DNA of 64,000 nucleotides from NCBI GenBank assembly GCA_026413225.1, contig CM048552.1:82437001-82501000 (forward strand). Reading direction: 5' to 3'. Position 1 is the first letter of the stretch. Each line of letters starts with the position of its first letter. This document shows, one piece after another, positions 1 through 13,100 of this stretch. The notes beneath the pieces were generated by a model. The model was not told the origin of the DNA. It searched no databases and saw nothing but the letters and a program-made list of their open reading frames with translations. The stretch comes from Otis tarda. Its lineage: Eukaryota; Chordata; Aves; Otidiformes; Otididae. The position numbers and the translations under genes are program-made.

Positions 1-3000
1 ATATACATGTGACTGTATACAGCATCTGAGACCCTTGGATGGATTAATTTTTCTTTTAAATAATTCCAGACAACAAAGCTACACACTAAGAACCTTTATC
101 GCACTAGAAAAAGCTGTGCTATCATCTTTCTCAGTTCTGTGAGTTAATCCACATCCAAACCTGCAGCCAAGTGCTGAAGCAGAACTGGAAATTGGTAAAT
201 ACTCAGGAGGACCTGCGTGATTATAGGCAAAGAATGGAAGAGCACATGGGAAGGCATGAAGAACTGGTCAGTTTGGGCTAATTCAGCAAAGCATATAATG
301 TCTGATTAAGAGGCAGCTAAGCACTGGCAGTTCCACCATTTGAAAAAAAAAATAAATTCTGGTATATAATGAAAAAAGAAAAGCCGAAAAATATCCTGAA
401 GATCTAATCTATTTTAATGGAGAGAGGCAGGTATGTTCTGAAAGTAACCACAATACTTAAGTTGTACTTCTACACAATCTGCTGAACAGCAGAGATCTCT
501 TGGGAGAGAGATCAATTAGAGCAGCTGTAAGCCTGATATGCCAGATCATGCTTAGGAAAACAAAAGGAGACCCTGCAGCAATCAAACAAAACACAGATCT
601 CTCAGGCCATAACATTGACTCATCACTAAAATGCTCTCACTTCTATGAGTAACGATGTCGCTTGCCACTGCACAGGTTCTGTCTAGAGTGCTCCTTGCCA
701 CAGATTGTCCAAAAATGATTGCTTTCCCTATTGAAATACTCAGTGAAAATTATGTGTTTTGCTCCATCCACCTAAATTTTGTTACAAAAGGATTAGTTGC
801 AATAAAAATTAACATAGATAAATTGTGATAAATTGGGGAAATGTTTTCATTGAATCTGTGCAATTGATTTAAAGAATTTTTATTCTTTACTAAGAATGCA
901 AAAAGTTTTGGTTGAAAGTATTCTTATTATTGACCACGTACAGGTGTTGTGAGGCCTTGTTGGATATATTGGTTTCTTCTTGTGCCTACATCCTCATATG
1001 AGAGCTGGGATCCCTGGCTGAACTGTGTAGTCCATAAAGTGTGCACGTGCCCCCACCACCCTTTCATCTTTGTAGCCAGCACCTGAAGACTGAAGTCCTT
1101 CTACCTCCCCTTAAAATAAAAAATGTGGGACAATAAAGACTTCCAGTCTCAAAAATTACAGGTTTTTTGTAACTGTTCCAACAAAGCTAGGGCAAAATGC
1201 AACTGCTTGAATAAGGAAAATGTGTTCCTTTCCATCTCACCCAAACCCTCCCTTCAGATCTGCTTCTTGCTGCGTATAGGTCCTCTGTCTTGTCTCCTAC
1301 GTCACTCTCCTGCTGCAGGTATCCTGCTTATGCTTCACTCCCTATCTACTTTAGCCCGGACTGTTCTGTCAAATAATGTACGCTCAGGTGCTCTCAGAAA
1401 AGAGACCTTTCTGGGAATGTGAGCTGAGATGAAATGAAGAAGCCGTGGTGCAGTGAGCGAGCAGCATTCATGCTGACTGCCAAGTCTCTTTGACAGAGTA
1501 AGCTAATATATTTATACAGCAAAATAATAACAAATTCAAGTCATCTACAGTCTACTGGAAGAGCCGCATGTATTATTCAAATTAGATGTGTTCCCAGATG
1601 ACAGAATAAACCAGTGATTTATCATATAAATCATTTTTGCCTTAAGTACCTCAGTTTGCAAATGTGTCTATTTCAGTCTGTAGCCAAGTCCTGAAACGAA
1701 AAGAAAGCAAGCAAACAAACAAAAATTTAGCTCACTCAAAACCTTCATTTTTCATGGAAAATGTAGTAACAGATTTTTTTTTTTTTTTAATAATCTTTAA
1801 TCCACATATGATCCAGTAGATGTTAAATCTTCTTTCTGGAAGTTGTAAAAATTACAGCTACCTATTTAAAGATACGGGATTCTGAGAACTCTATTTTGAT
1901 TCCTTCTTAGTTTGAGTTTCCCAATACAGAGTGTTTTGTTGGTTTTGTTGTTTGTTGGTTTTATTTTATTTTCTTGGTGGTCTGGAGTCTTTTTGGGTTT
2001 AGTGTTTTTTTAGCAGAGGGTTTTTTGCCTTTTTTTTTCAGATAAGGAATTGCTTAGTTGCTACTGGAAAAGATGTAAATTTACAATATGTAAGGGAAAT
2101 GATGTACAGGAAGATCTTCATTGGATATATTCAATATTATCTCAGGTTTCAAATATCACTAAATATCTTCTAACATCTAAATTAATCTCATGGTAAAAGA
2201 AAAAAAAACAAACAATCAAGCCAGCTAATACAACTTCCTAACAGGTTTCCTATTTAAAAGCAGCCACACTCATTCTCTGAAGAACATCAGATTTAAAATA
2301 CATTGAAGTTTGGCATAACATGTCTGGAGTTCTTCCTCTTTTCTAATTCATGCCATCTATCGTAAGCAAACAAATAATTCTCCCCTACTTTCTAGCCTGT
2401 ACCCTTGAGTTAAATTGTGAAAATGGCCTTGCCAACTTCTGTATCTTGCAGTTTGCAGTACAAAACATTTGTGTTTTCTAACTTTTTGCAGTATTCTCAA
2501 CCTGGCCTCTGACAAATGAAGCTTTCCTTTTTTTCATGTGATAATAAGATCCCATGACCCAAAATACGATCCAGTTTACCTTGAATGACTCTCTGTTCCC
2601 ATGTTCAACATGAAAAACCTAATGTAGAAGAGATGAGGTTGTTAGAGTGTAACAGAAAAGATAATATATCCTGAAGAAACTCATTTATTTCCAAGAAATG
2701 GTCCATAATGTGTCAACCTCTCAACTGAAACAGAAGAAAGATTTTCTCAGAAATTCATTAAATCATTGATTTTTTAAATTACTGATCCTACTCCCATCTA
2801 ATATTTTGGGAAATGTCTCTGAACCACATATGCTACGCAGGGACAGTACAACACTAAGACTGAATTTTTTTTTAGTTTTTCCGGTTATTTATAATTTCCG
2901 TTTCCTTATAATCAACACTCTCTTCAGGTTAAACCATTACACAAGCAAAATAAAACATTTCTTAGGAAATAATCAAGGGTCATCTACTAAACAAAGAAAT

Positions 3001-6000
3001 GACAAGGAACGTGTCCTCTTGATTTTGTCCAATTTAGTGTTTAAATCTGTGATAAAATAAAGTTTCACAAAATAGAAAACTGAATTCTAAAAAGTAAAAT
3101 GTACACATGACCAAAGAGACCAAATTATTTCAGACCGATGTATCTTAAATTGATAATATCATACTGGAATATAAATAGGCCACTATAAAAAATAAGTTAC
3201 TTTTCATTAACATTTCCACCCAACCCATGACTAATCTTAGAGCTCTGTGGGTTCACACTGTAAACTTCAATCCATTAAACTCTCTTTGGGATGACTTAAG
3301 CTAAAACATTGTAGTTTGCTGTTAGAACAAGCAAAAAACCATACACCCACATAGTCTTAGTGATCTGCTTGAGCTGATGAGCAGTAACTCATTAAGCAAG
3401 AATAACCTGACTACTAACACTGGAGTTGAAGATACAGGATGAAAAATGACTCCACAAGCCTGGTTTCACAAAGATTTTCCTTTATCCTAAACAGCAAAGG
3501 AAACATGATTTGACAAGAGCCATCAGAACTGCAGTAGTTCCCCAAAAGAGGGACATTTTGCAAGTTTGCAAGAAGTTTTGCAAATCCTTGTATGTTCTCT
3601 GAACCATACCAGTGCTTCCGGAAAACTATTCACATATACCCTTGCTCTTCTAAAAGCAAGGCGTCAACTTGTAAAATATGATTAATTTATGAGGACTGCA
3701 TCACAGTACAATGGTGGCTACAAAATGTTCCTTTACCCAGTCACATATTACTGAACCTTCCCAGACCTCCTTACCTGCCTCCAAATCTCCTTCACATATT
3801 TAAAACTGAAGAACTCCCTTTTGACCACAAAACAGATGTCGCTCTTCCCATCCTCCGTTTATCTGTGCATTTTCAGGCATGGGCAAAGTGATAAAGCAGT
3901 TTCTGTGAAAGCTCCACACACTCCAATAAAAATTATCTCAGAGAGAAAAAGAAGTTATTTTGTGAAAGAGAAAGTCCAAGTATGATTAGCAAGGAAGAAA
4001 TCAAGGTCTTTTTTAGGACTCTCCAAAATGAGTCTATTCTCATCAAGAAACAACTGTTCATGACCTTACATTTGGAATGTTTTTATTCCCTACCAAAAGG
4101 AGAAAAATATCACACACCAGTAACAGCTGAGTTTTGATTCAGCAGCAAAATAAAACATAACATTGTAGAGGCCCTGAATCTATACTAAACATAACAGTTA
4201 TTTTTACTGTAAACATAATTCCATTGACTGGTGCAAACTTATGCAACATGAATTGCAGCATGTTATAAGGTCTTTATTTGTTATTGTTCAATAATAGAAT
4301 GAATAATTACTAATTTTAATTGGAAAATAAAATAAGAATGTGGGTAAAAACTCTATAAACTGCGGAGCTACTGGTAAGAAGGACACTGTACAGTTTGAAA
4401 AGAATGTCCAACAGGTGCTAGCAAAGAGCTTTGCATTTATTTTATAGCTTTTTTTCTTTTTCTCACATGAGGAAGTTTGAAAGCATCTGTACTGAAGTTT
4501 AAGCTTTTATGTTCCAATTTCTCCTTTACTTTGAGTAGAAAGGTCAAATTGGAAAAAAAAAAAAATTTCCAGGAATGTAACTTCCTTTTCCCCACATGAT
4601 ACCTTATCCTACAAGGATCTCATAGGCAGAACTTATCAACAAGATAGTCTTTTCACATAAGAACGATCAAAGGTAATATTATAGTTCTACTGATACAGTG
4701 CATTGTGCATACAGCATAAGTACAGTGCAATTGAAGCTCCCTTCATCAAAAAAAATAAAGTAGTCCAATAACTTCCAAGATGAGGCCTACAGCTCAGCTT
4801 TCATAGTCCTTCTGGTTTCAAATGTCATATGCAAAAAAAAAAAGAAAAAAAAAAAAGAAAGAAGAGGATGGGGTCTCAAATTTAATGCAGAAGGTAAAAA
4901 GAAGTTGTATGTAATTCAGTAGAATGTATACAATAAAAATTTTAAGATGGAATTTAAGCAGAGTGTAACTACCAAAGCTGAAAATCAAAGACACTTAATA
5001 CCTTTGTTTTCAGTAAAGAAATTCACCACGTAGTAATTACTACAATTGATCAGAACCTTAGTTTAGTTGTTGAAACAAGCTGTAGGCAGCTTTAGCAAAC
5101 CAGCAACCCTTTCCATCATCTTTTACTAATCATCTCACACACTTTGTCATTCTTTACTTTAAAATCTTTCAAATTTACTAGGGCCTTGGCTCATCCTAAA
5201 GAAAGCTGAGTCCTTTTTATTTAATGGTAACTTACAGAAATATTTTTAATGAAACTGCTTCTCTTTTGGATGTACATAATTAAGATGTGACCTACTTAAT
5301 GAGAGATAAGAAGCAGAACTGTTAGTTGAAAAATTATTTTTTTTGCCATCATAACACTTTGCAGAAGGCAGCCAACTTGTTTAATTCTTTGTCAAGGAAA
5401 AGGTCTGAACAATGTATTTTAACATCCTTAATTAATTTAGATAATATTTAAATATTTAATTTGTATAGTTGATATATTTTAGGTTCATGCCAACATTCAA
5501 AACTAAATCTAAGTATGTACTTAATTACAGTCATGTATCTAATTACATTCAACTGTATTTCAGTCTATTATAAAAATAAATAGTATAACATTTTCATATG
5601 AATTTTTAAAATTTTCTTTACATGGAAAAGCCTTACAAAGATGGTTTTCCCTGCCTTCAGAATGAAAACGAGAATTAAAATACCACACTTTTCTGGGGAA
5701 ATTTCATTTGGTAAATAAAAGGGACTGAAAGGAATCAACTGTTTCCCACAACACTTCTAAGTCTCTCTTACAGATGAATAAAGCATGGCTCAGAAAAATT
5801 ATGCAGTTCACCAAAGTTTAACAAGCAAAATCAGAAACAGAATCCAGGTGTCACAGATTCACAGTTCCACAGTTAGAATGGCATTTTTTTTGTTTATAAG
5901 CTCATAAACATCCATTCAAACCTCCTGTCGCTTAAGTAGCCATTTTTTAAGCACCTCTTTGACAAAGGGATGCAAAAGAAACTTCTAATATTCAAGGCAG

Positions 6001-7339
6001 ACTGACCTGCTTTTTGCCCTTTCTTACCACTTTAAGCTCGTGTGTAAGTGCTTCAAGAGTGGAATCAAAGATTTCATTGCCACTCAAAGCAGTTTTCCTT
6101 CCCACATTACTTCGGACTAACTGTACATGGTTTTAATTTTCTCCCACAGACATTGAAACTTCCTTTACTTGAGGCATAACTAATTTTGCTGTTGCTTCTT
6201 ACCCTTTATTAGACTAGCTTGTACATTGCATGTCTATCATTACAGTCCAGAATTTTTGCTATTTAAAGCACTTCAAATACTTTGAGGGTGGTCTGTCTAT
6301 GGGCTTACATATATCTCTCTCGACAGTGGTATTTTTTTTAATCCAGCGTTATATTTCCTAACTCTTTGTCTACAACCTTTCTCATTTGGTTAGATCCCTA
6401 TTTGGTTTCTTGTAAAGATAATAGCATAACAGAATCCACTTTGTATAGAGGATTTTCACTGTTGGTTTGACTAATCCTACTGAAGACTCTGGTAAAACTC
6501 CCACCAATTTCCCACCACAAAGGCTGGCTGTAGTACAGCATCACCCTCAAACTCACTGCCAGTGGAAGCCCATGCTCTGGAGCAGCCCAGGAAGCTAGCA
6601 GAAGCCGGGTGGATTTCTGTCCTCAAAGCCACTAATTCAGTTTTGGAGTTAGAACTCCCTTATAAGAAAAGTGCTATTCCTTGCAGTTCAGGCAGCTAAG
6701 AATATATGAATTTAGTCACAAGGAAGCTATATAACCTTCCAGTTAAGCTTTTAGTGATAGTTTTCTTCCAGAGCAGGAAGATAGAACTGCCTGTGTTAGA
6801 ATTCTCCCAGAGTCCACTTCAGTAGCAATGAAGATGGTAAGCCACTCTTATCCATTAAATGGCTAAAGTTGGACAGATGGAAAGAGATCAAACAGCAAAA
6901 CCATGCCCAAAGGTGACCACAAATCACCTTGCTCTTCTGTCAGGAGTCAAACAACATGGCCTTTTCACTCTTAGTCCCTCGAGATCCTAAGGACTTTCTT
7001 GATAAAGCAGCATTGTGATAGGCTAGGAAAGGAGGTGGATGAAGCACTGAACGGTCACTTTGTGGTAGACCAAAATTACTTGACTAAAAGAACCTGCCCC
7101 ACTAACAAGAACTGTTATGTCTCTTCTGGGAGAGACAGCTTTTGTTACGACTATCTCCTGTCAGACATCTAGCTGATAACCTATAGTTGTCCCGTCTTCT
7201 TCAGTGGTACTACACCAATTTACAGCAACTGACAGTCTTACTCATTCATCCCGAAGCAGGGTTTTTCTCTATCCAAAAGGCTCTTCCATCACTACAGAAC
7301 AGCAACTCAAAGTTTCAGTCAAGGAATTCATTAACTCAC
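1..7339. other. Gene-free AT-rich stretch
   Basis: I see no convincing gene or recognisable interspersed repeat here. The stretch is AT-rich unique-looking DNA with homopolymer runs, for example a T run near 1768-1786 and an A/G-rich run at 4833-4866. The open frames present (99 codons at 1123-1422 plus, 84 codons at 2806-3060 plus) are short and compositionally ordinary, so I treat them as chance. A strong-looking splice donor occurs near 421-431 (ggcag|gtatgt) but no acceptor or open frame partners it. Old decayed repeats could be missed by eye. Confidence 0.6.
4833..4866. repeat. A-rich simple repeat
   Basis: Runs of A interrupted by single G residues, then a gaaagaagag tail. It is low-complexity purine DNA of the kind left by slippage or a decayed poly-A. 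No retroposon body is visible beside it. Confidence 0.8.
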
Positions 7340-7570
7340 AAAAATAATGAAAACCATGCACAGTGAACAAAATGAACTGGTTTAAGTACATTTCTTGGAT
7401 AAGAACAGTTTCAGCTTTTGACTCAAACTCATGTAGTACCCTAATTTTCTTTAAATAGTAGCAGAAAAATAGCATTGCTACCACAATGCAGGCAGCACTC
7501 AACACCTCCAAGACACCCGCGTAAGACTGAACTGTATACGAGCTTAGAAATCTCCACATTCCTCCCATTT
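7340..7570 (-). other. Candidate coding exon with a transmembrane-like segment
   Basis: Seen: on the minus strand a long T run and 'cccctggag' form an acceptor-like junction at 7571/7570, and a strong donor (gtgagt, seen as actcac at 7334-7339) closes the segment. The 231 bp between them is open in one frame and has symmetric phase (2 nt + 76 codons + 1 nt). The frame contains an in-frame ATG at 7568 and reads on to a stop at 7269. The peptide has a hydrophobic stretch (about residues 19-41, including SAACIVVAMLFFCYYL) followed by basic KK and R residues, like a single-pass membrane helix with a cytoplasmic stop-transfer side. A second hydrophobic patch follows (QFILFTVHGF). I do not recognise the family. 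Inference: it could be one exon of a minus-strand gene, perhaps starting at the CpG island near 23.2 kb, or simply a chance frame. The acceptor ends in GAG rather than CAG, which weakens it. Confidence 0.2.
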
Positions 7571-10500
7571 CTCCAGGGGAAAAAAAAAAAAAAATAAAGG
7601 ATCCTGTTCTCCAAGCAGCTCTAAATTCGTTATCAAAATCAGTAGTGTTTATATGGAAAAAAAAAGAATTACGTAATTCACTTGACCAGTGTGTCTTTCT
7701 CCCTGCCTTCTCCCACTATGCTGTTCATATTGTATGTCAAAGCACTACTATACTCTTAACAGACCAGAATATTTCAGAAGAACCCTAAAACACCTAAACA
7801 AATTAATATGCATTGGCTAAGATGCAACTTATAAAATGCAACTATTTCAAGTTCTTAGTCATCATCGTTGTTCATTCAAATAGCACTTACTCATTAAAAC
7901 TACTTGTGTATTACACTTATATTACACCAGTATCTAGAAGCCCTAGATTAGACAAAGATCCCCTTGTTAAGAGAAAAAAAAATAATAATACATATAACTA
8001 GGAGACAAGATGATTGAAAACTGAGACCCAAGTTCTGTACAGGAAACCGATATCTCTCAGCAAGTGGCTATCAGGGTCTACCATCGTTCCATCACAACCA
8101 AGACAACGCATGACTGTCGATTCCTGTGTGTTGAAACTTGGCAAGAAGGTGACTGAACATGTTTTTATTGCAGGAAGTGTAACTTCTCTATTCTGTCTCA
8201 AAACAAGCCTCTAAAATTAACCATAACCAGCAATATGTAGAGAAACCTACCATTTCTAGAGTGAAAATCTCCAAAGTAAGCTGGTAATTGTCTTATAATG
8301 TCAATGGCAGACCATCACATGGGCATTTGTGTACTCTTGTATTCTTAGTTCTAAGCCAAGCAACTACTGGGAAACGCCAGATAACAACCATGAACCAAAT
8401 ACCGACTGCTGGAGACTGAGATGGAGCCTGGTAGAAGTGATTGGCAGCCTGTACATATTAAATGGGAAAAGCAGCCATCACTAAGCTCCAAAGTAAGAAA
8501 ACAATCCTCATAAGACCTATTAAAAGATGAAGAAATTAAAGGTCTACCAGAACAAAACAATTAGATAATGAAACTCTGGAACTAGATCAAAACTGAAATG
8601 GGGAGGAGGGAAAAAAAAAGAGGGAAATGAGATCAAATAACAGCTGTGGGATGCAAGCTGCAGAAAGTAGAACTGATTGAATATCCTCAAGTCAGACCCA
8701 GAATGAGGCAGCATCTGGCAGAAAGAGGGAGAATAGTGGTGGGAAACCAGCACAATAGGAGTAGAGAGTTTGGGAAAGCTGGTTGGATGACGCTGCATAC
8801 CAGAGTACTCAAATGGGCTGACTGCGCAGGCATATTCAGGATCAAATGTACCCAGCCCATTCTGGAAGCAGAAAGCAAGCCTTAACACAGAAGGAAGATA
8901 AAGTAGTGCAAGGCAAGATATTAATGAGAGATGAATCAAAAAGGTAACAGTGGGAAACAAGGATGGACATACTGTTAATATTAAGTGGGATAATATTCAT
9001 GATCAGAAGGATTAAAGTTTTATAGTGATGCTATAAGAAATGCAATATGGCACACAGTAGATACAGACTGACTTGCCTCAGAGTATCACATTCATTATTG
9101 CATAGTCTAATCTCTGTAGCCTTTAAGCATGATTCATTTTCCATTACCATGGAAATTTGTGGGAAAGCATTCAGAATCTCTTTTCTGACCTCTTCTTACA
9201 GCAGGTATGTTCCTGATGAAGCGAAGGGTACCATGCCCTATGTTCAAGAATTATTTTCCAAACAGAGATGTGGTCCCAACTTCTTGAAGATACTCAGATA
9301 CCTGTTCAGGTGCATCACAGAACATCTTTCATAGGCTAGGCTTCCTGAATCCCATGAACATTTTAGTGAAAGTAAGGCTACGAATGGTTAATTGTTTTAA
9401 ACAGGACTTTGGAAGACAAACAAACAAAATTACTCAAAACAAAAACAAAAACATAAACCAAGAATTTCCTGAGGTGACAATAAGTTCTGACTTTCTAACA
9501 CCAGTAGGATAGATTGAACTTTTACACTTCTGTAAGGAGTTATCTGAGTGCACAGATATAATGCACAGATATAATCCTGAGGCATGATTTCCTAAGACAG
9601 TGAAGCTAGCACAGTCATAACATAATAGTTGGCATCACTCTTTCCCTTTCTTTCCAATTTACCGCCCATTTTAATCCAAAATTATCAGAGGAATGGACGT
9701 CTGAAAGACCCAAGGTTCTTAAAATTTCAGGAATAGTAGGAGAAAGAAAGAGAAAAAAAAAAAAAAAGCTGAATTGATTTCCTAGTATATGAGGGGAACA
9801 CAAAAACTTGAGCTACACAATTAGCACTGTTGTTCTGTGAGTCTTCCCACAGGTAAGTCATGATCAGCTGTAACATATATTGCTTCTCACCCAAACTGTG
9901 AGAAGAAAATAGGAAGAAAATAGGGGTCCTGGCTTACTGCAGCAGGAATGAGATTATTCTCATGAGAGCCCAGTGAGATTTTTCACAAATGAGAAACCAT
10001 TGTAGTAAAAAAAAAAACCAAAGTAAAATGCAGGATCTGTAGCAAAGACTGGTTTATTTTCTTTTACTCTTCTGATCTCAGTAATGTTTTTCTGAAGTAT
10101 CACGTTGTTTTTATTCCTTGGTTAAAATAAAATTATTTATTTTAATCAAAAAAAGCATCACTCAAAAATGCAGGTGGAATAGGTCAGAGACATGTCAGCA
10201 GAAAGTATTTAACTCTAATGCTATAGTTTTGTTCTTCCACAGACTGTAAAGTAAAAGTTCCAGCTAAAATGATTAAAATAAATGAGAAAAGTGAAGCAGC
10301 TGGTGACAGAGGACAAAGGCTCTGCCTCAAGTAGTAAAGGCTGTGGCCTTCAGGGGATAAAATGGCCCTGAATATGAATGAGTGCCTGCTAAATTTAAAG
10401 CTGCAGAGCATAGAGCACCAAAACATTTTACTTTCAAGCAAACTATATCTGTCATGTTCTAGATTAAAATGTTTTTCAGGATTAACAATTGGGCAATGGA

Positions 10501-10938
10501 CTTGAAAGGTACTGAATAATCATTTGTACCTGTACTTGTCCTTTGTTATCATCCTATACAAATGCTGAAGATCAATAGCCAGTATCACAGTCTGAACCAA
10601 AAAAAAAAAAAAGAAAAAAAGAAACCTAATATAAAAATGGCTATAAGGAAGTACATGGTGTGTACACTGCATGTTACTAGAGTAAGTGAGAACTCAGCAT
10701 TTAGGTCTGTGAGTTCCCATAATTTTACTACACATTCATCGTCTTTTCATCATCGGACTTCTGCAATTTCATGTTATATTTGACGCTTTGAAGCCTGAAT
10801 ATAAGAGTTAGGGGATCCCACTTACATCTCTTACATATGGAAAGAGAACATTCCAAATGTCAGGGACTATATATAACCTAAATTTTTCTTTTTATGGTAG
10901 CAGCTTCTGTCTCTTACTACCATCTTTTTGTGGCATGA
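7571..10938. other. Gene-free stretch
   Basis: No gene recognised. There are overlapping sense/antisense short frames at 7998-8214 and a 138-codon minus frame at 8544-8960, both without family resemblance. Small direct duplications occur at 9550-9575 and 9902-9923. Purine-rich runs occur near 9752-9768 and 10600-10623. A strong splice donor (cacag|gtaagtc) lies at 9852/9853, but all upstream frames close within a few dozen bases. Confidence 0.55.
9550..9575. repeat. 13-bp tandem duplication
   Basis: The unit gcacagatataat occurs twice back to back without mismatch. This is most simply a replication-slippage duplication. Confidence 0.85.
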
Positions 10939-11577
10939 GACATAATGTATATTCTCATTGGTTTAAAGTTGCAGAGTAGACTTGTGCAATGTTTACTTCT
11001 TCATCTGTTACTGTCTCATTGCAGGGTCTTAAGTCACAAATTCCCCTTGGTGCCTCAGTTTGTCCATCCAAAGAAGTCAGCAGTACAAGAAAATGTACAA
11101 CGAGCACAACAGATGCTTTTGACAGGTGAGGGGAGAAGGTTTACTCATGAGCTAGGACTGGCCAGCATTAGGTAGAAAGTTATGTGGCAGAAGTCTTGCT
11201 CACAGAAGTGGGATATAAAATACAGGCATAGTAAAGAAATATATGTGCTGTGGAAAACTCGATTAGGAAGGATACTTGGTAAGTCATTAAGGCACTTAGA
11301 TAATATGTTCTCTCTCATCAAGAAGAAACTCTGCTACCTCACCAGAGTACTTAAGCACTCTTGTGAATGCAGAATTGGGTTCTCTCAGGTGCCTTGTTAT
11401 TCTTCTTTCCTTTCCCTTCATGTGGAGCATGCAGGACTGATTGTGAAAGGCGAAGGAATACACGAACAATGTTACTGCACAGTTCAAGGCTCTACCCAGG
11501 CTGCCTTCCTTCCACTGTTAGAACTTCCTGAGGGCTGTAAAGTTGAGCCAGAGCAAAAATTTTTGCAAAGAGCATAG
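10939..11577 (+). other. Long plus-strand frame broken by one stop
   Basis: Seen: one reading frame stays open from just after a TGA near 10936 to a stop at 11575-11577, broken only by a TAG at 11173-11175. The two halves begin with ATG at 10945 and 11182. It gives about 210 codons with a single interruption, which is uncommon in AT-rich non-coding DNA. The first half contains the exon-like segment 11025-11125. The second half (131 codons, Cys- and Lys-rich) has no domain, signal peptide or membrane helix that I recognise. Inference: the options are a decayed gene fragment or processed pseudogene, an exon followed by fortuitous intronic frame, or chance. Without a homologue I cannot choose between them. 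Confidence 0.2.
11025..11125 (+). other. Candidate coding exon
   Basis: Seen: a strong acceptor (pyrimidine-rich 'cttcttcatctgttactg' run ending in cattgcag at 11024) and a strong donor (gacag|gtgagg at 11125/11126) bracket 101 bp that is open in one frame (1 nt + 33 codons + 1 nt). The peptide is of ordinary soluble composition, with segments such as FPLVPQFVHPKKSAVQ and ENVQRAQQMLL, the latter suited to an amphipathic helix. I do not recognise a family. No partner exon with matching phase was found nearby on the plus strand. Of the exon-like segments in the window this one has the best-balanced signals, but 64 kb of intron or intergenic DNA will contain some pseudo-exons of this quality. 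Confidence 0.27.
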
Positions 11578-13100
11578 TCTTTTCAGCAGAAAAACACCAG
11601 TACATTACATGCAATCATACATTCTAAAGGACATATTTCATTTCCTGTTAAAGCTCTGAAAAGTCGGTGGCTGCCTGAAAAAAAAAAACAAGACCACCTT
11701 TTCCACTCAAAAATTGCAGAAAAACTCAGTGATAAATATTCTTTTTGTTGTTGTTGTTTAGAGAGTCCCTGTAATTTAACGGATATATCCTTTCCCTCCC
11801 TCCTTCAACCACCTTTGCTTCAACTTAAAGTCAGTCCCACATGTGAATTGTTCAAGGCACTGAAAGTCTAACAACATCACAAAAAAAGAGACACAAGGTC
11901 TGGGGTGGGAGGAGGAGAAAAGGCAGATGTGGCTTGACAAGTGATGAGGAAATAGGCTTTCAGGACATGTAAACTCAGGACAGCTAAGCTGACACTGTAT
12001 CCCTGAGAAACAGAAGGAAATCCCACACCAGCCAAAGAATCATAGAACAGCATTACTGAGTCACTAGAGCATATAGGTGTGACCAGCAGGCATGCTGGTA
12101 TTTCAGAACAAGCAGACTGAAGTCATGAGAATTTGAAACACCATCTGAGAGGAGGCATTCTGTACAAAATGCAAGGAAATCCCCATGGAATCAGCTAGGA
12201 GGCATGTCAGCAGCATGACCAGCAATGCTGGCTGGAGTTCAAAAAGTTCGGCTCCGCATCATAAAAAGCATCCAAGTGTCACAAACATCTTTGGTCTTGT
12301 GTGTGTATTGTAAGTTAGTTTTACATCAAAATTCCATTATTCTCACTCACCCCTTCAATCATGAAACGGTGGCCTCCCATAGCACCTACCACATGAGGTC
12401 ATGAAGAGCTCTGCACTTGTTATGACACTCCTGTGAGGTGTCATCTTGACAGATGGAGATCTAAAAACCAAAGGCTGTATGCTTCAGGTGGTGCTACAAG
12501 TTAGTACTAGCTCTCACAGCTTCCCAAAGCAACTCTTCAATTACTAACTCAGATTTCTCTCACTGTTGTATTGGAAGAAGAAAAGCTCGTATTTTGTTCT
12601 TGTTTCCTGAACATTATTACAAGACAGTTATAGTAAATTAATAGAGCCAGAAAAGTGGACCTGAGCATTATTAAGACCACAGCTGAGTGCTTTACAGCGG
12701 TCTTTCATTGCATTTGAAAAGAAAGAAAGCTCAACAGCAAATAAGGCTTTCTGAGCAGGTGGCATGCTATCTGAAAAGAGAAGGGAAAAAGAAAAAGAAG
12801 TCAATATGTGCGGCTAGACCATGATAACCCATTTTAACTGTGCTAGAATACCCTTCCCAAGGCCTGATTCTGCATTCCTTCAAAACAGCAAATTCTTGCA
12901 TTACTAACAAATGCAATTTAATAATAAGCTTCGAGGCACAGAGTGTTTCTCCTAAAATGCTGGGCACTTATATAAAAAAGCCATATCATAAATTCAGCTT
13001 CTCCTAAATAAAAGCAATTTGCTGTAGGACAGCAAATATCTGTCAATTTCAAAGAAATGCTTGAAACTAGAGCTGGCTGAAAGTTCAAAACAACTCCTTT
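11578..13100. other. Gene-free stretch with one minus-strand acceptor-like site
   Basis: No gene recognised. On the minus strand an excellent pyrimidine tract and acceptor ends at 12771 (complement of 'ctgaaaagagaaggg'). It is followed by an open frame of 36 codons to 12661, but the donor there (cag|gtccac) is poor. The rest is AT-rich unique-looking DNA. Confidence 0.5.

Noticed and set aside
5845-6010. Possible CR1 3' end (cacagattcacagttccacag near 5850)
   Set aside because: Only a short resemblance to the CR1 tail repeat. The following sequence does not keep CR1 order, so I do not call it.
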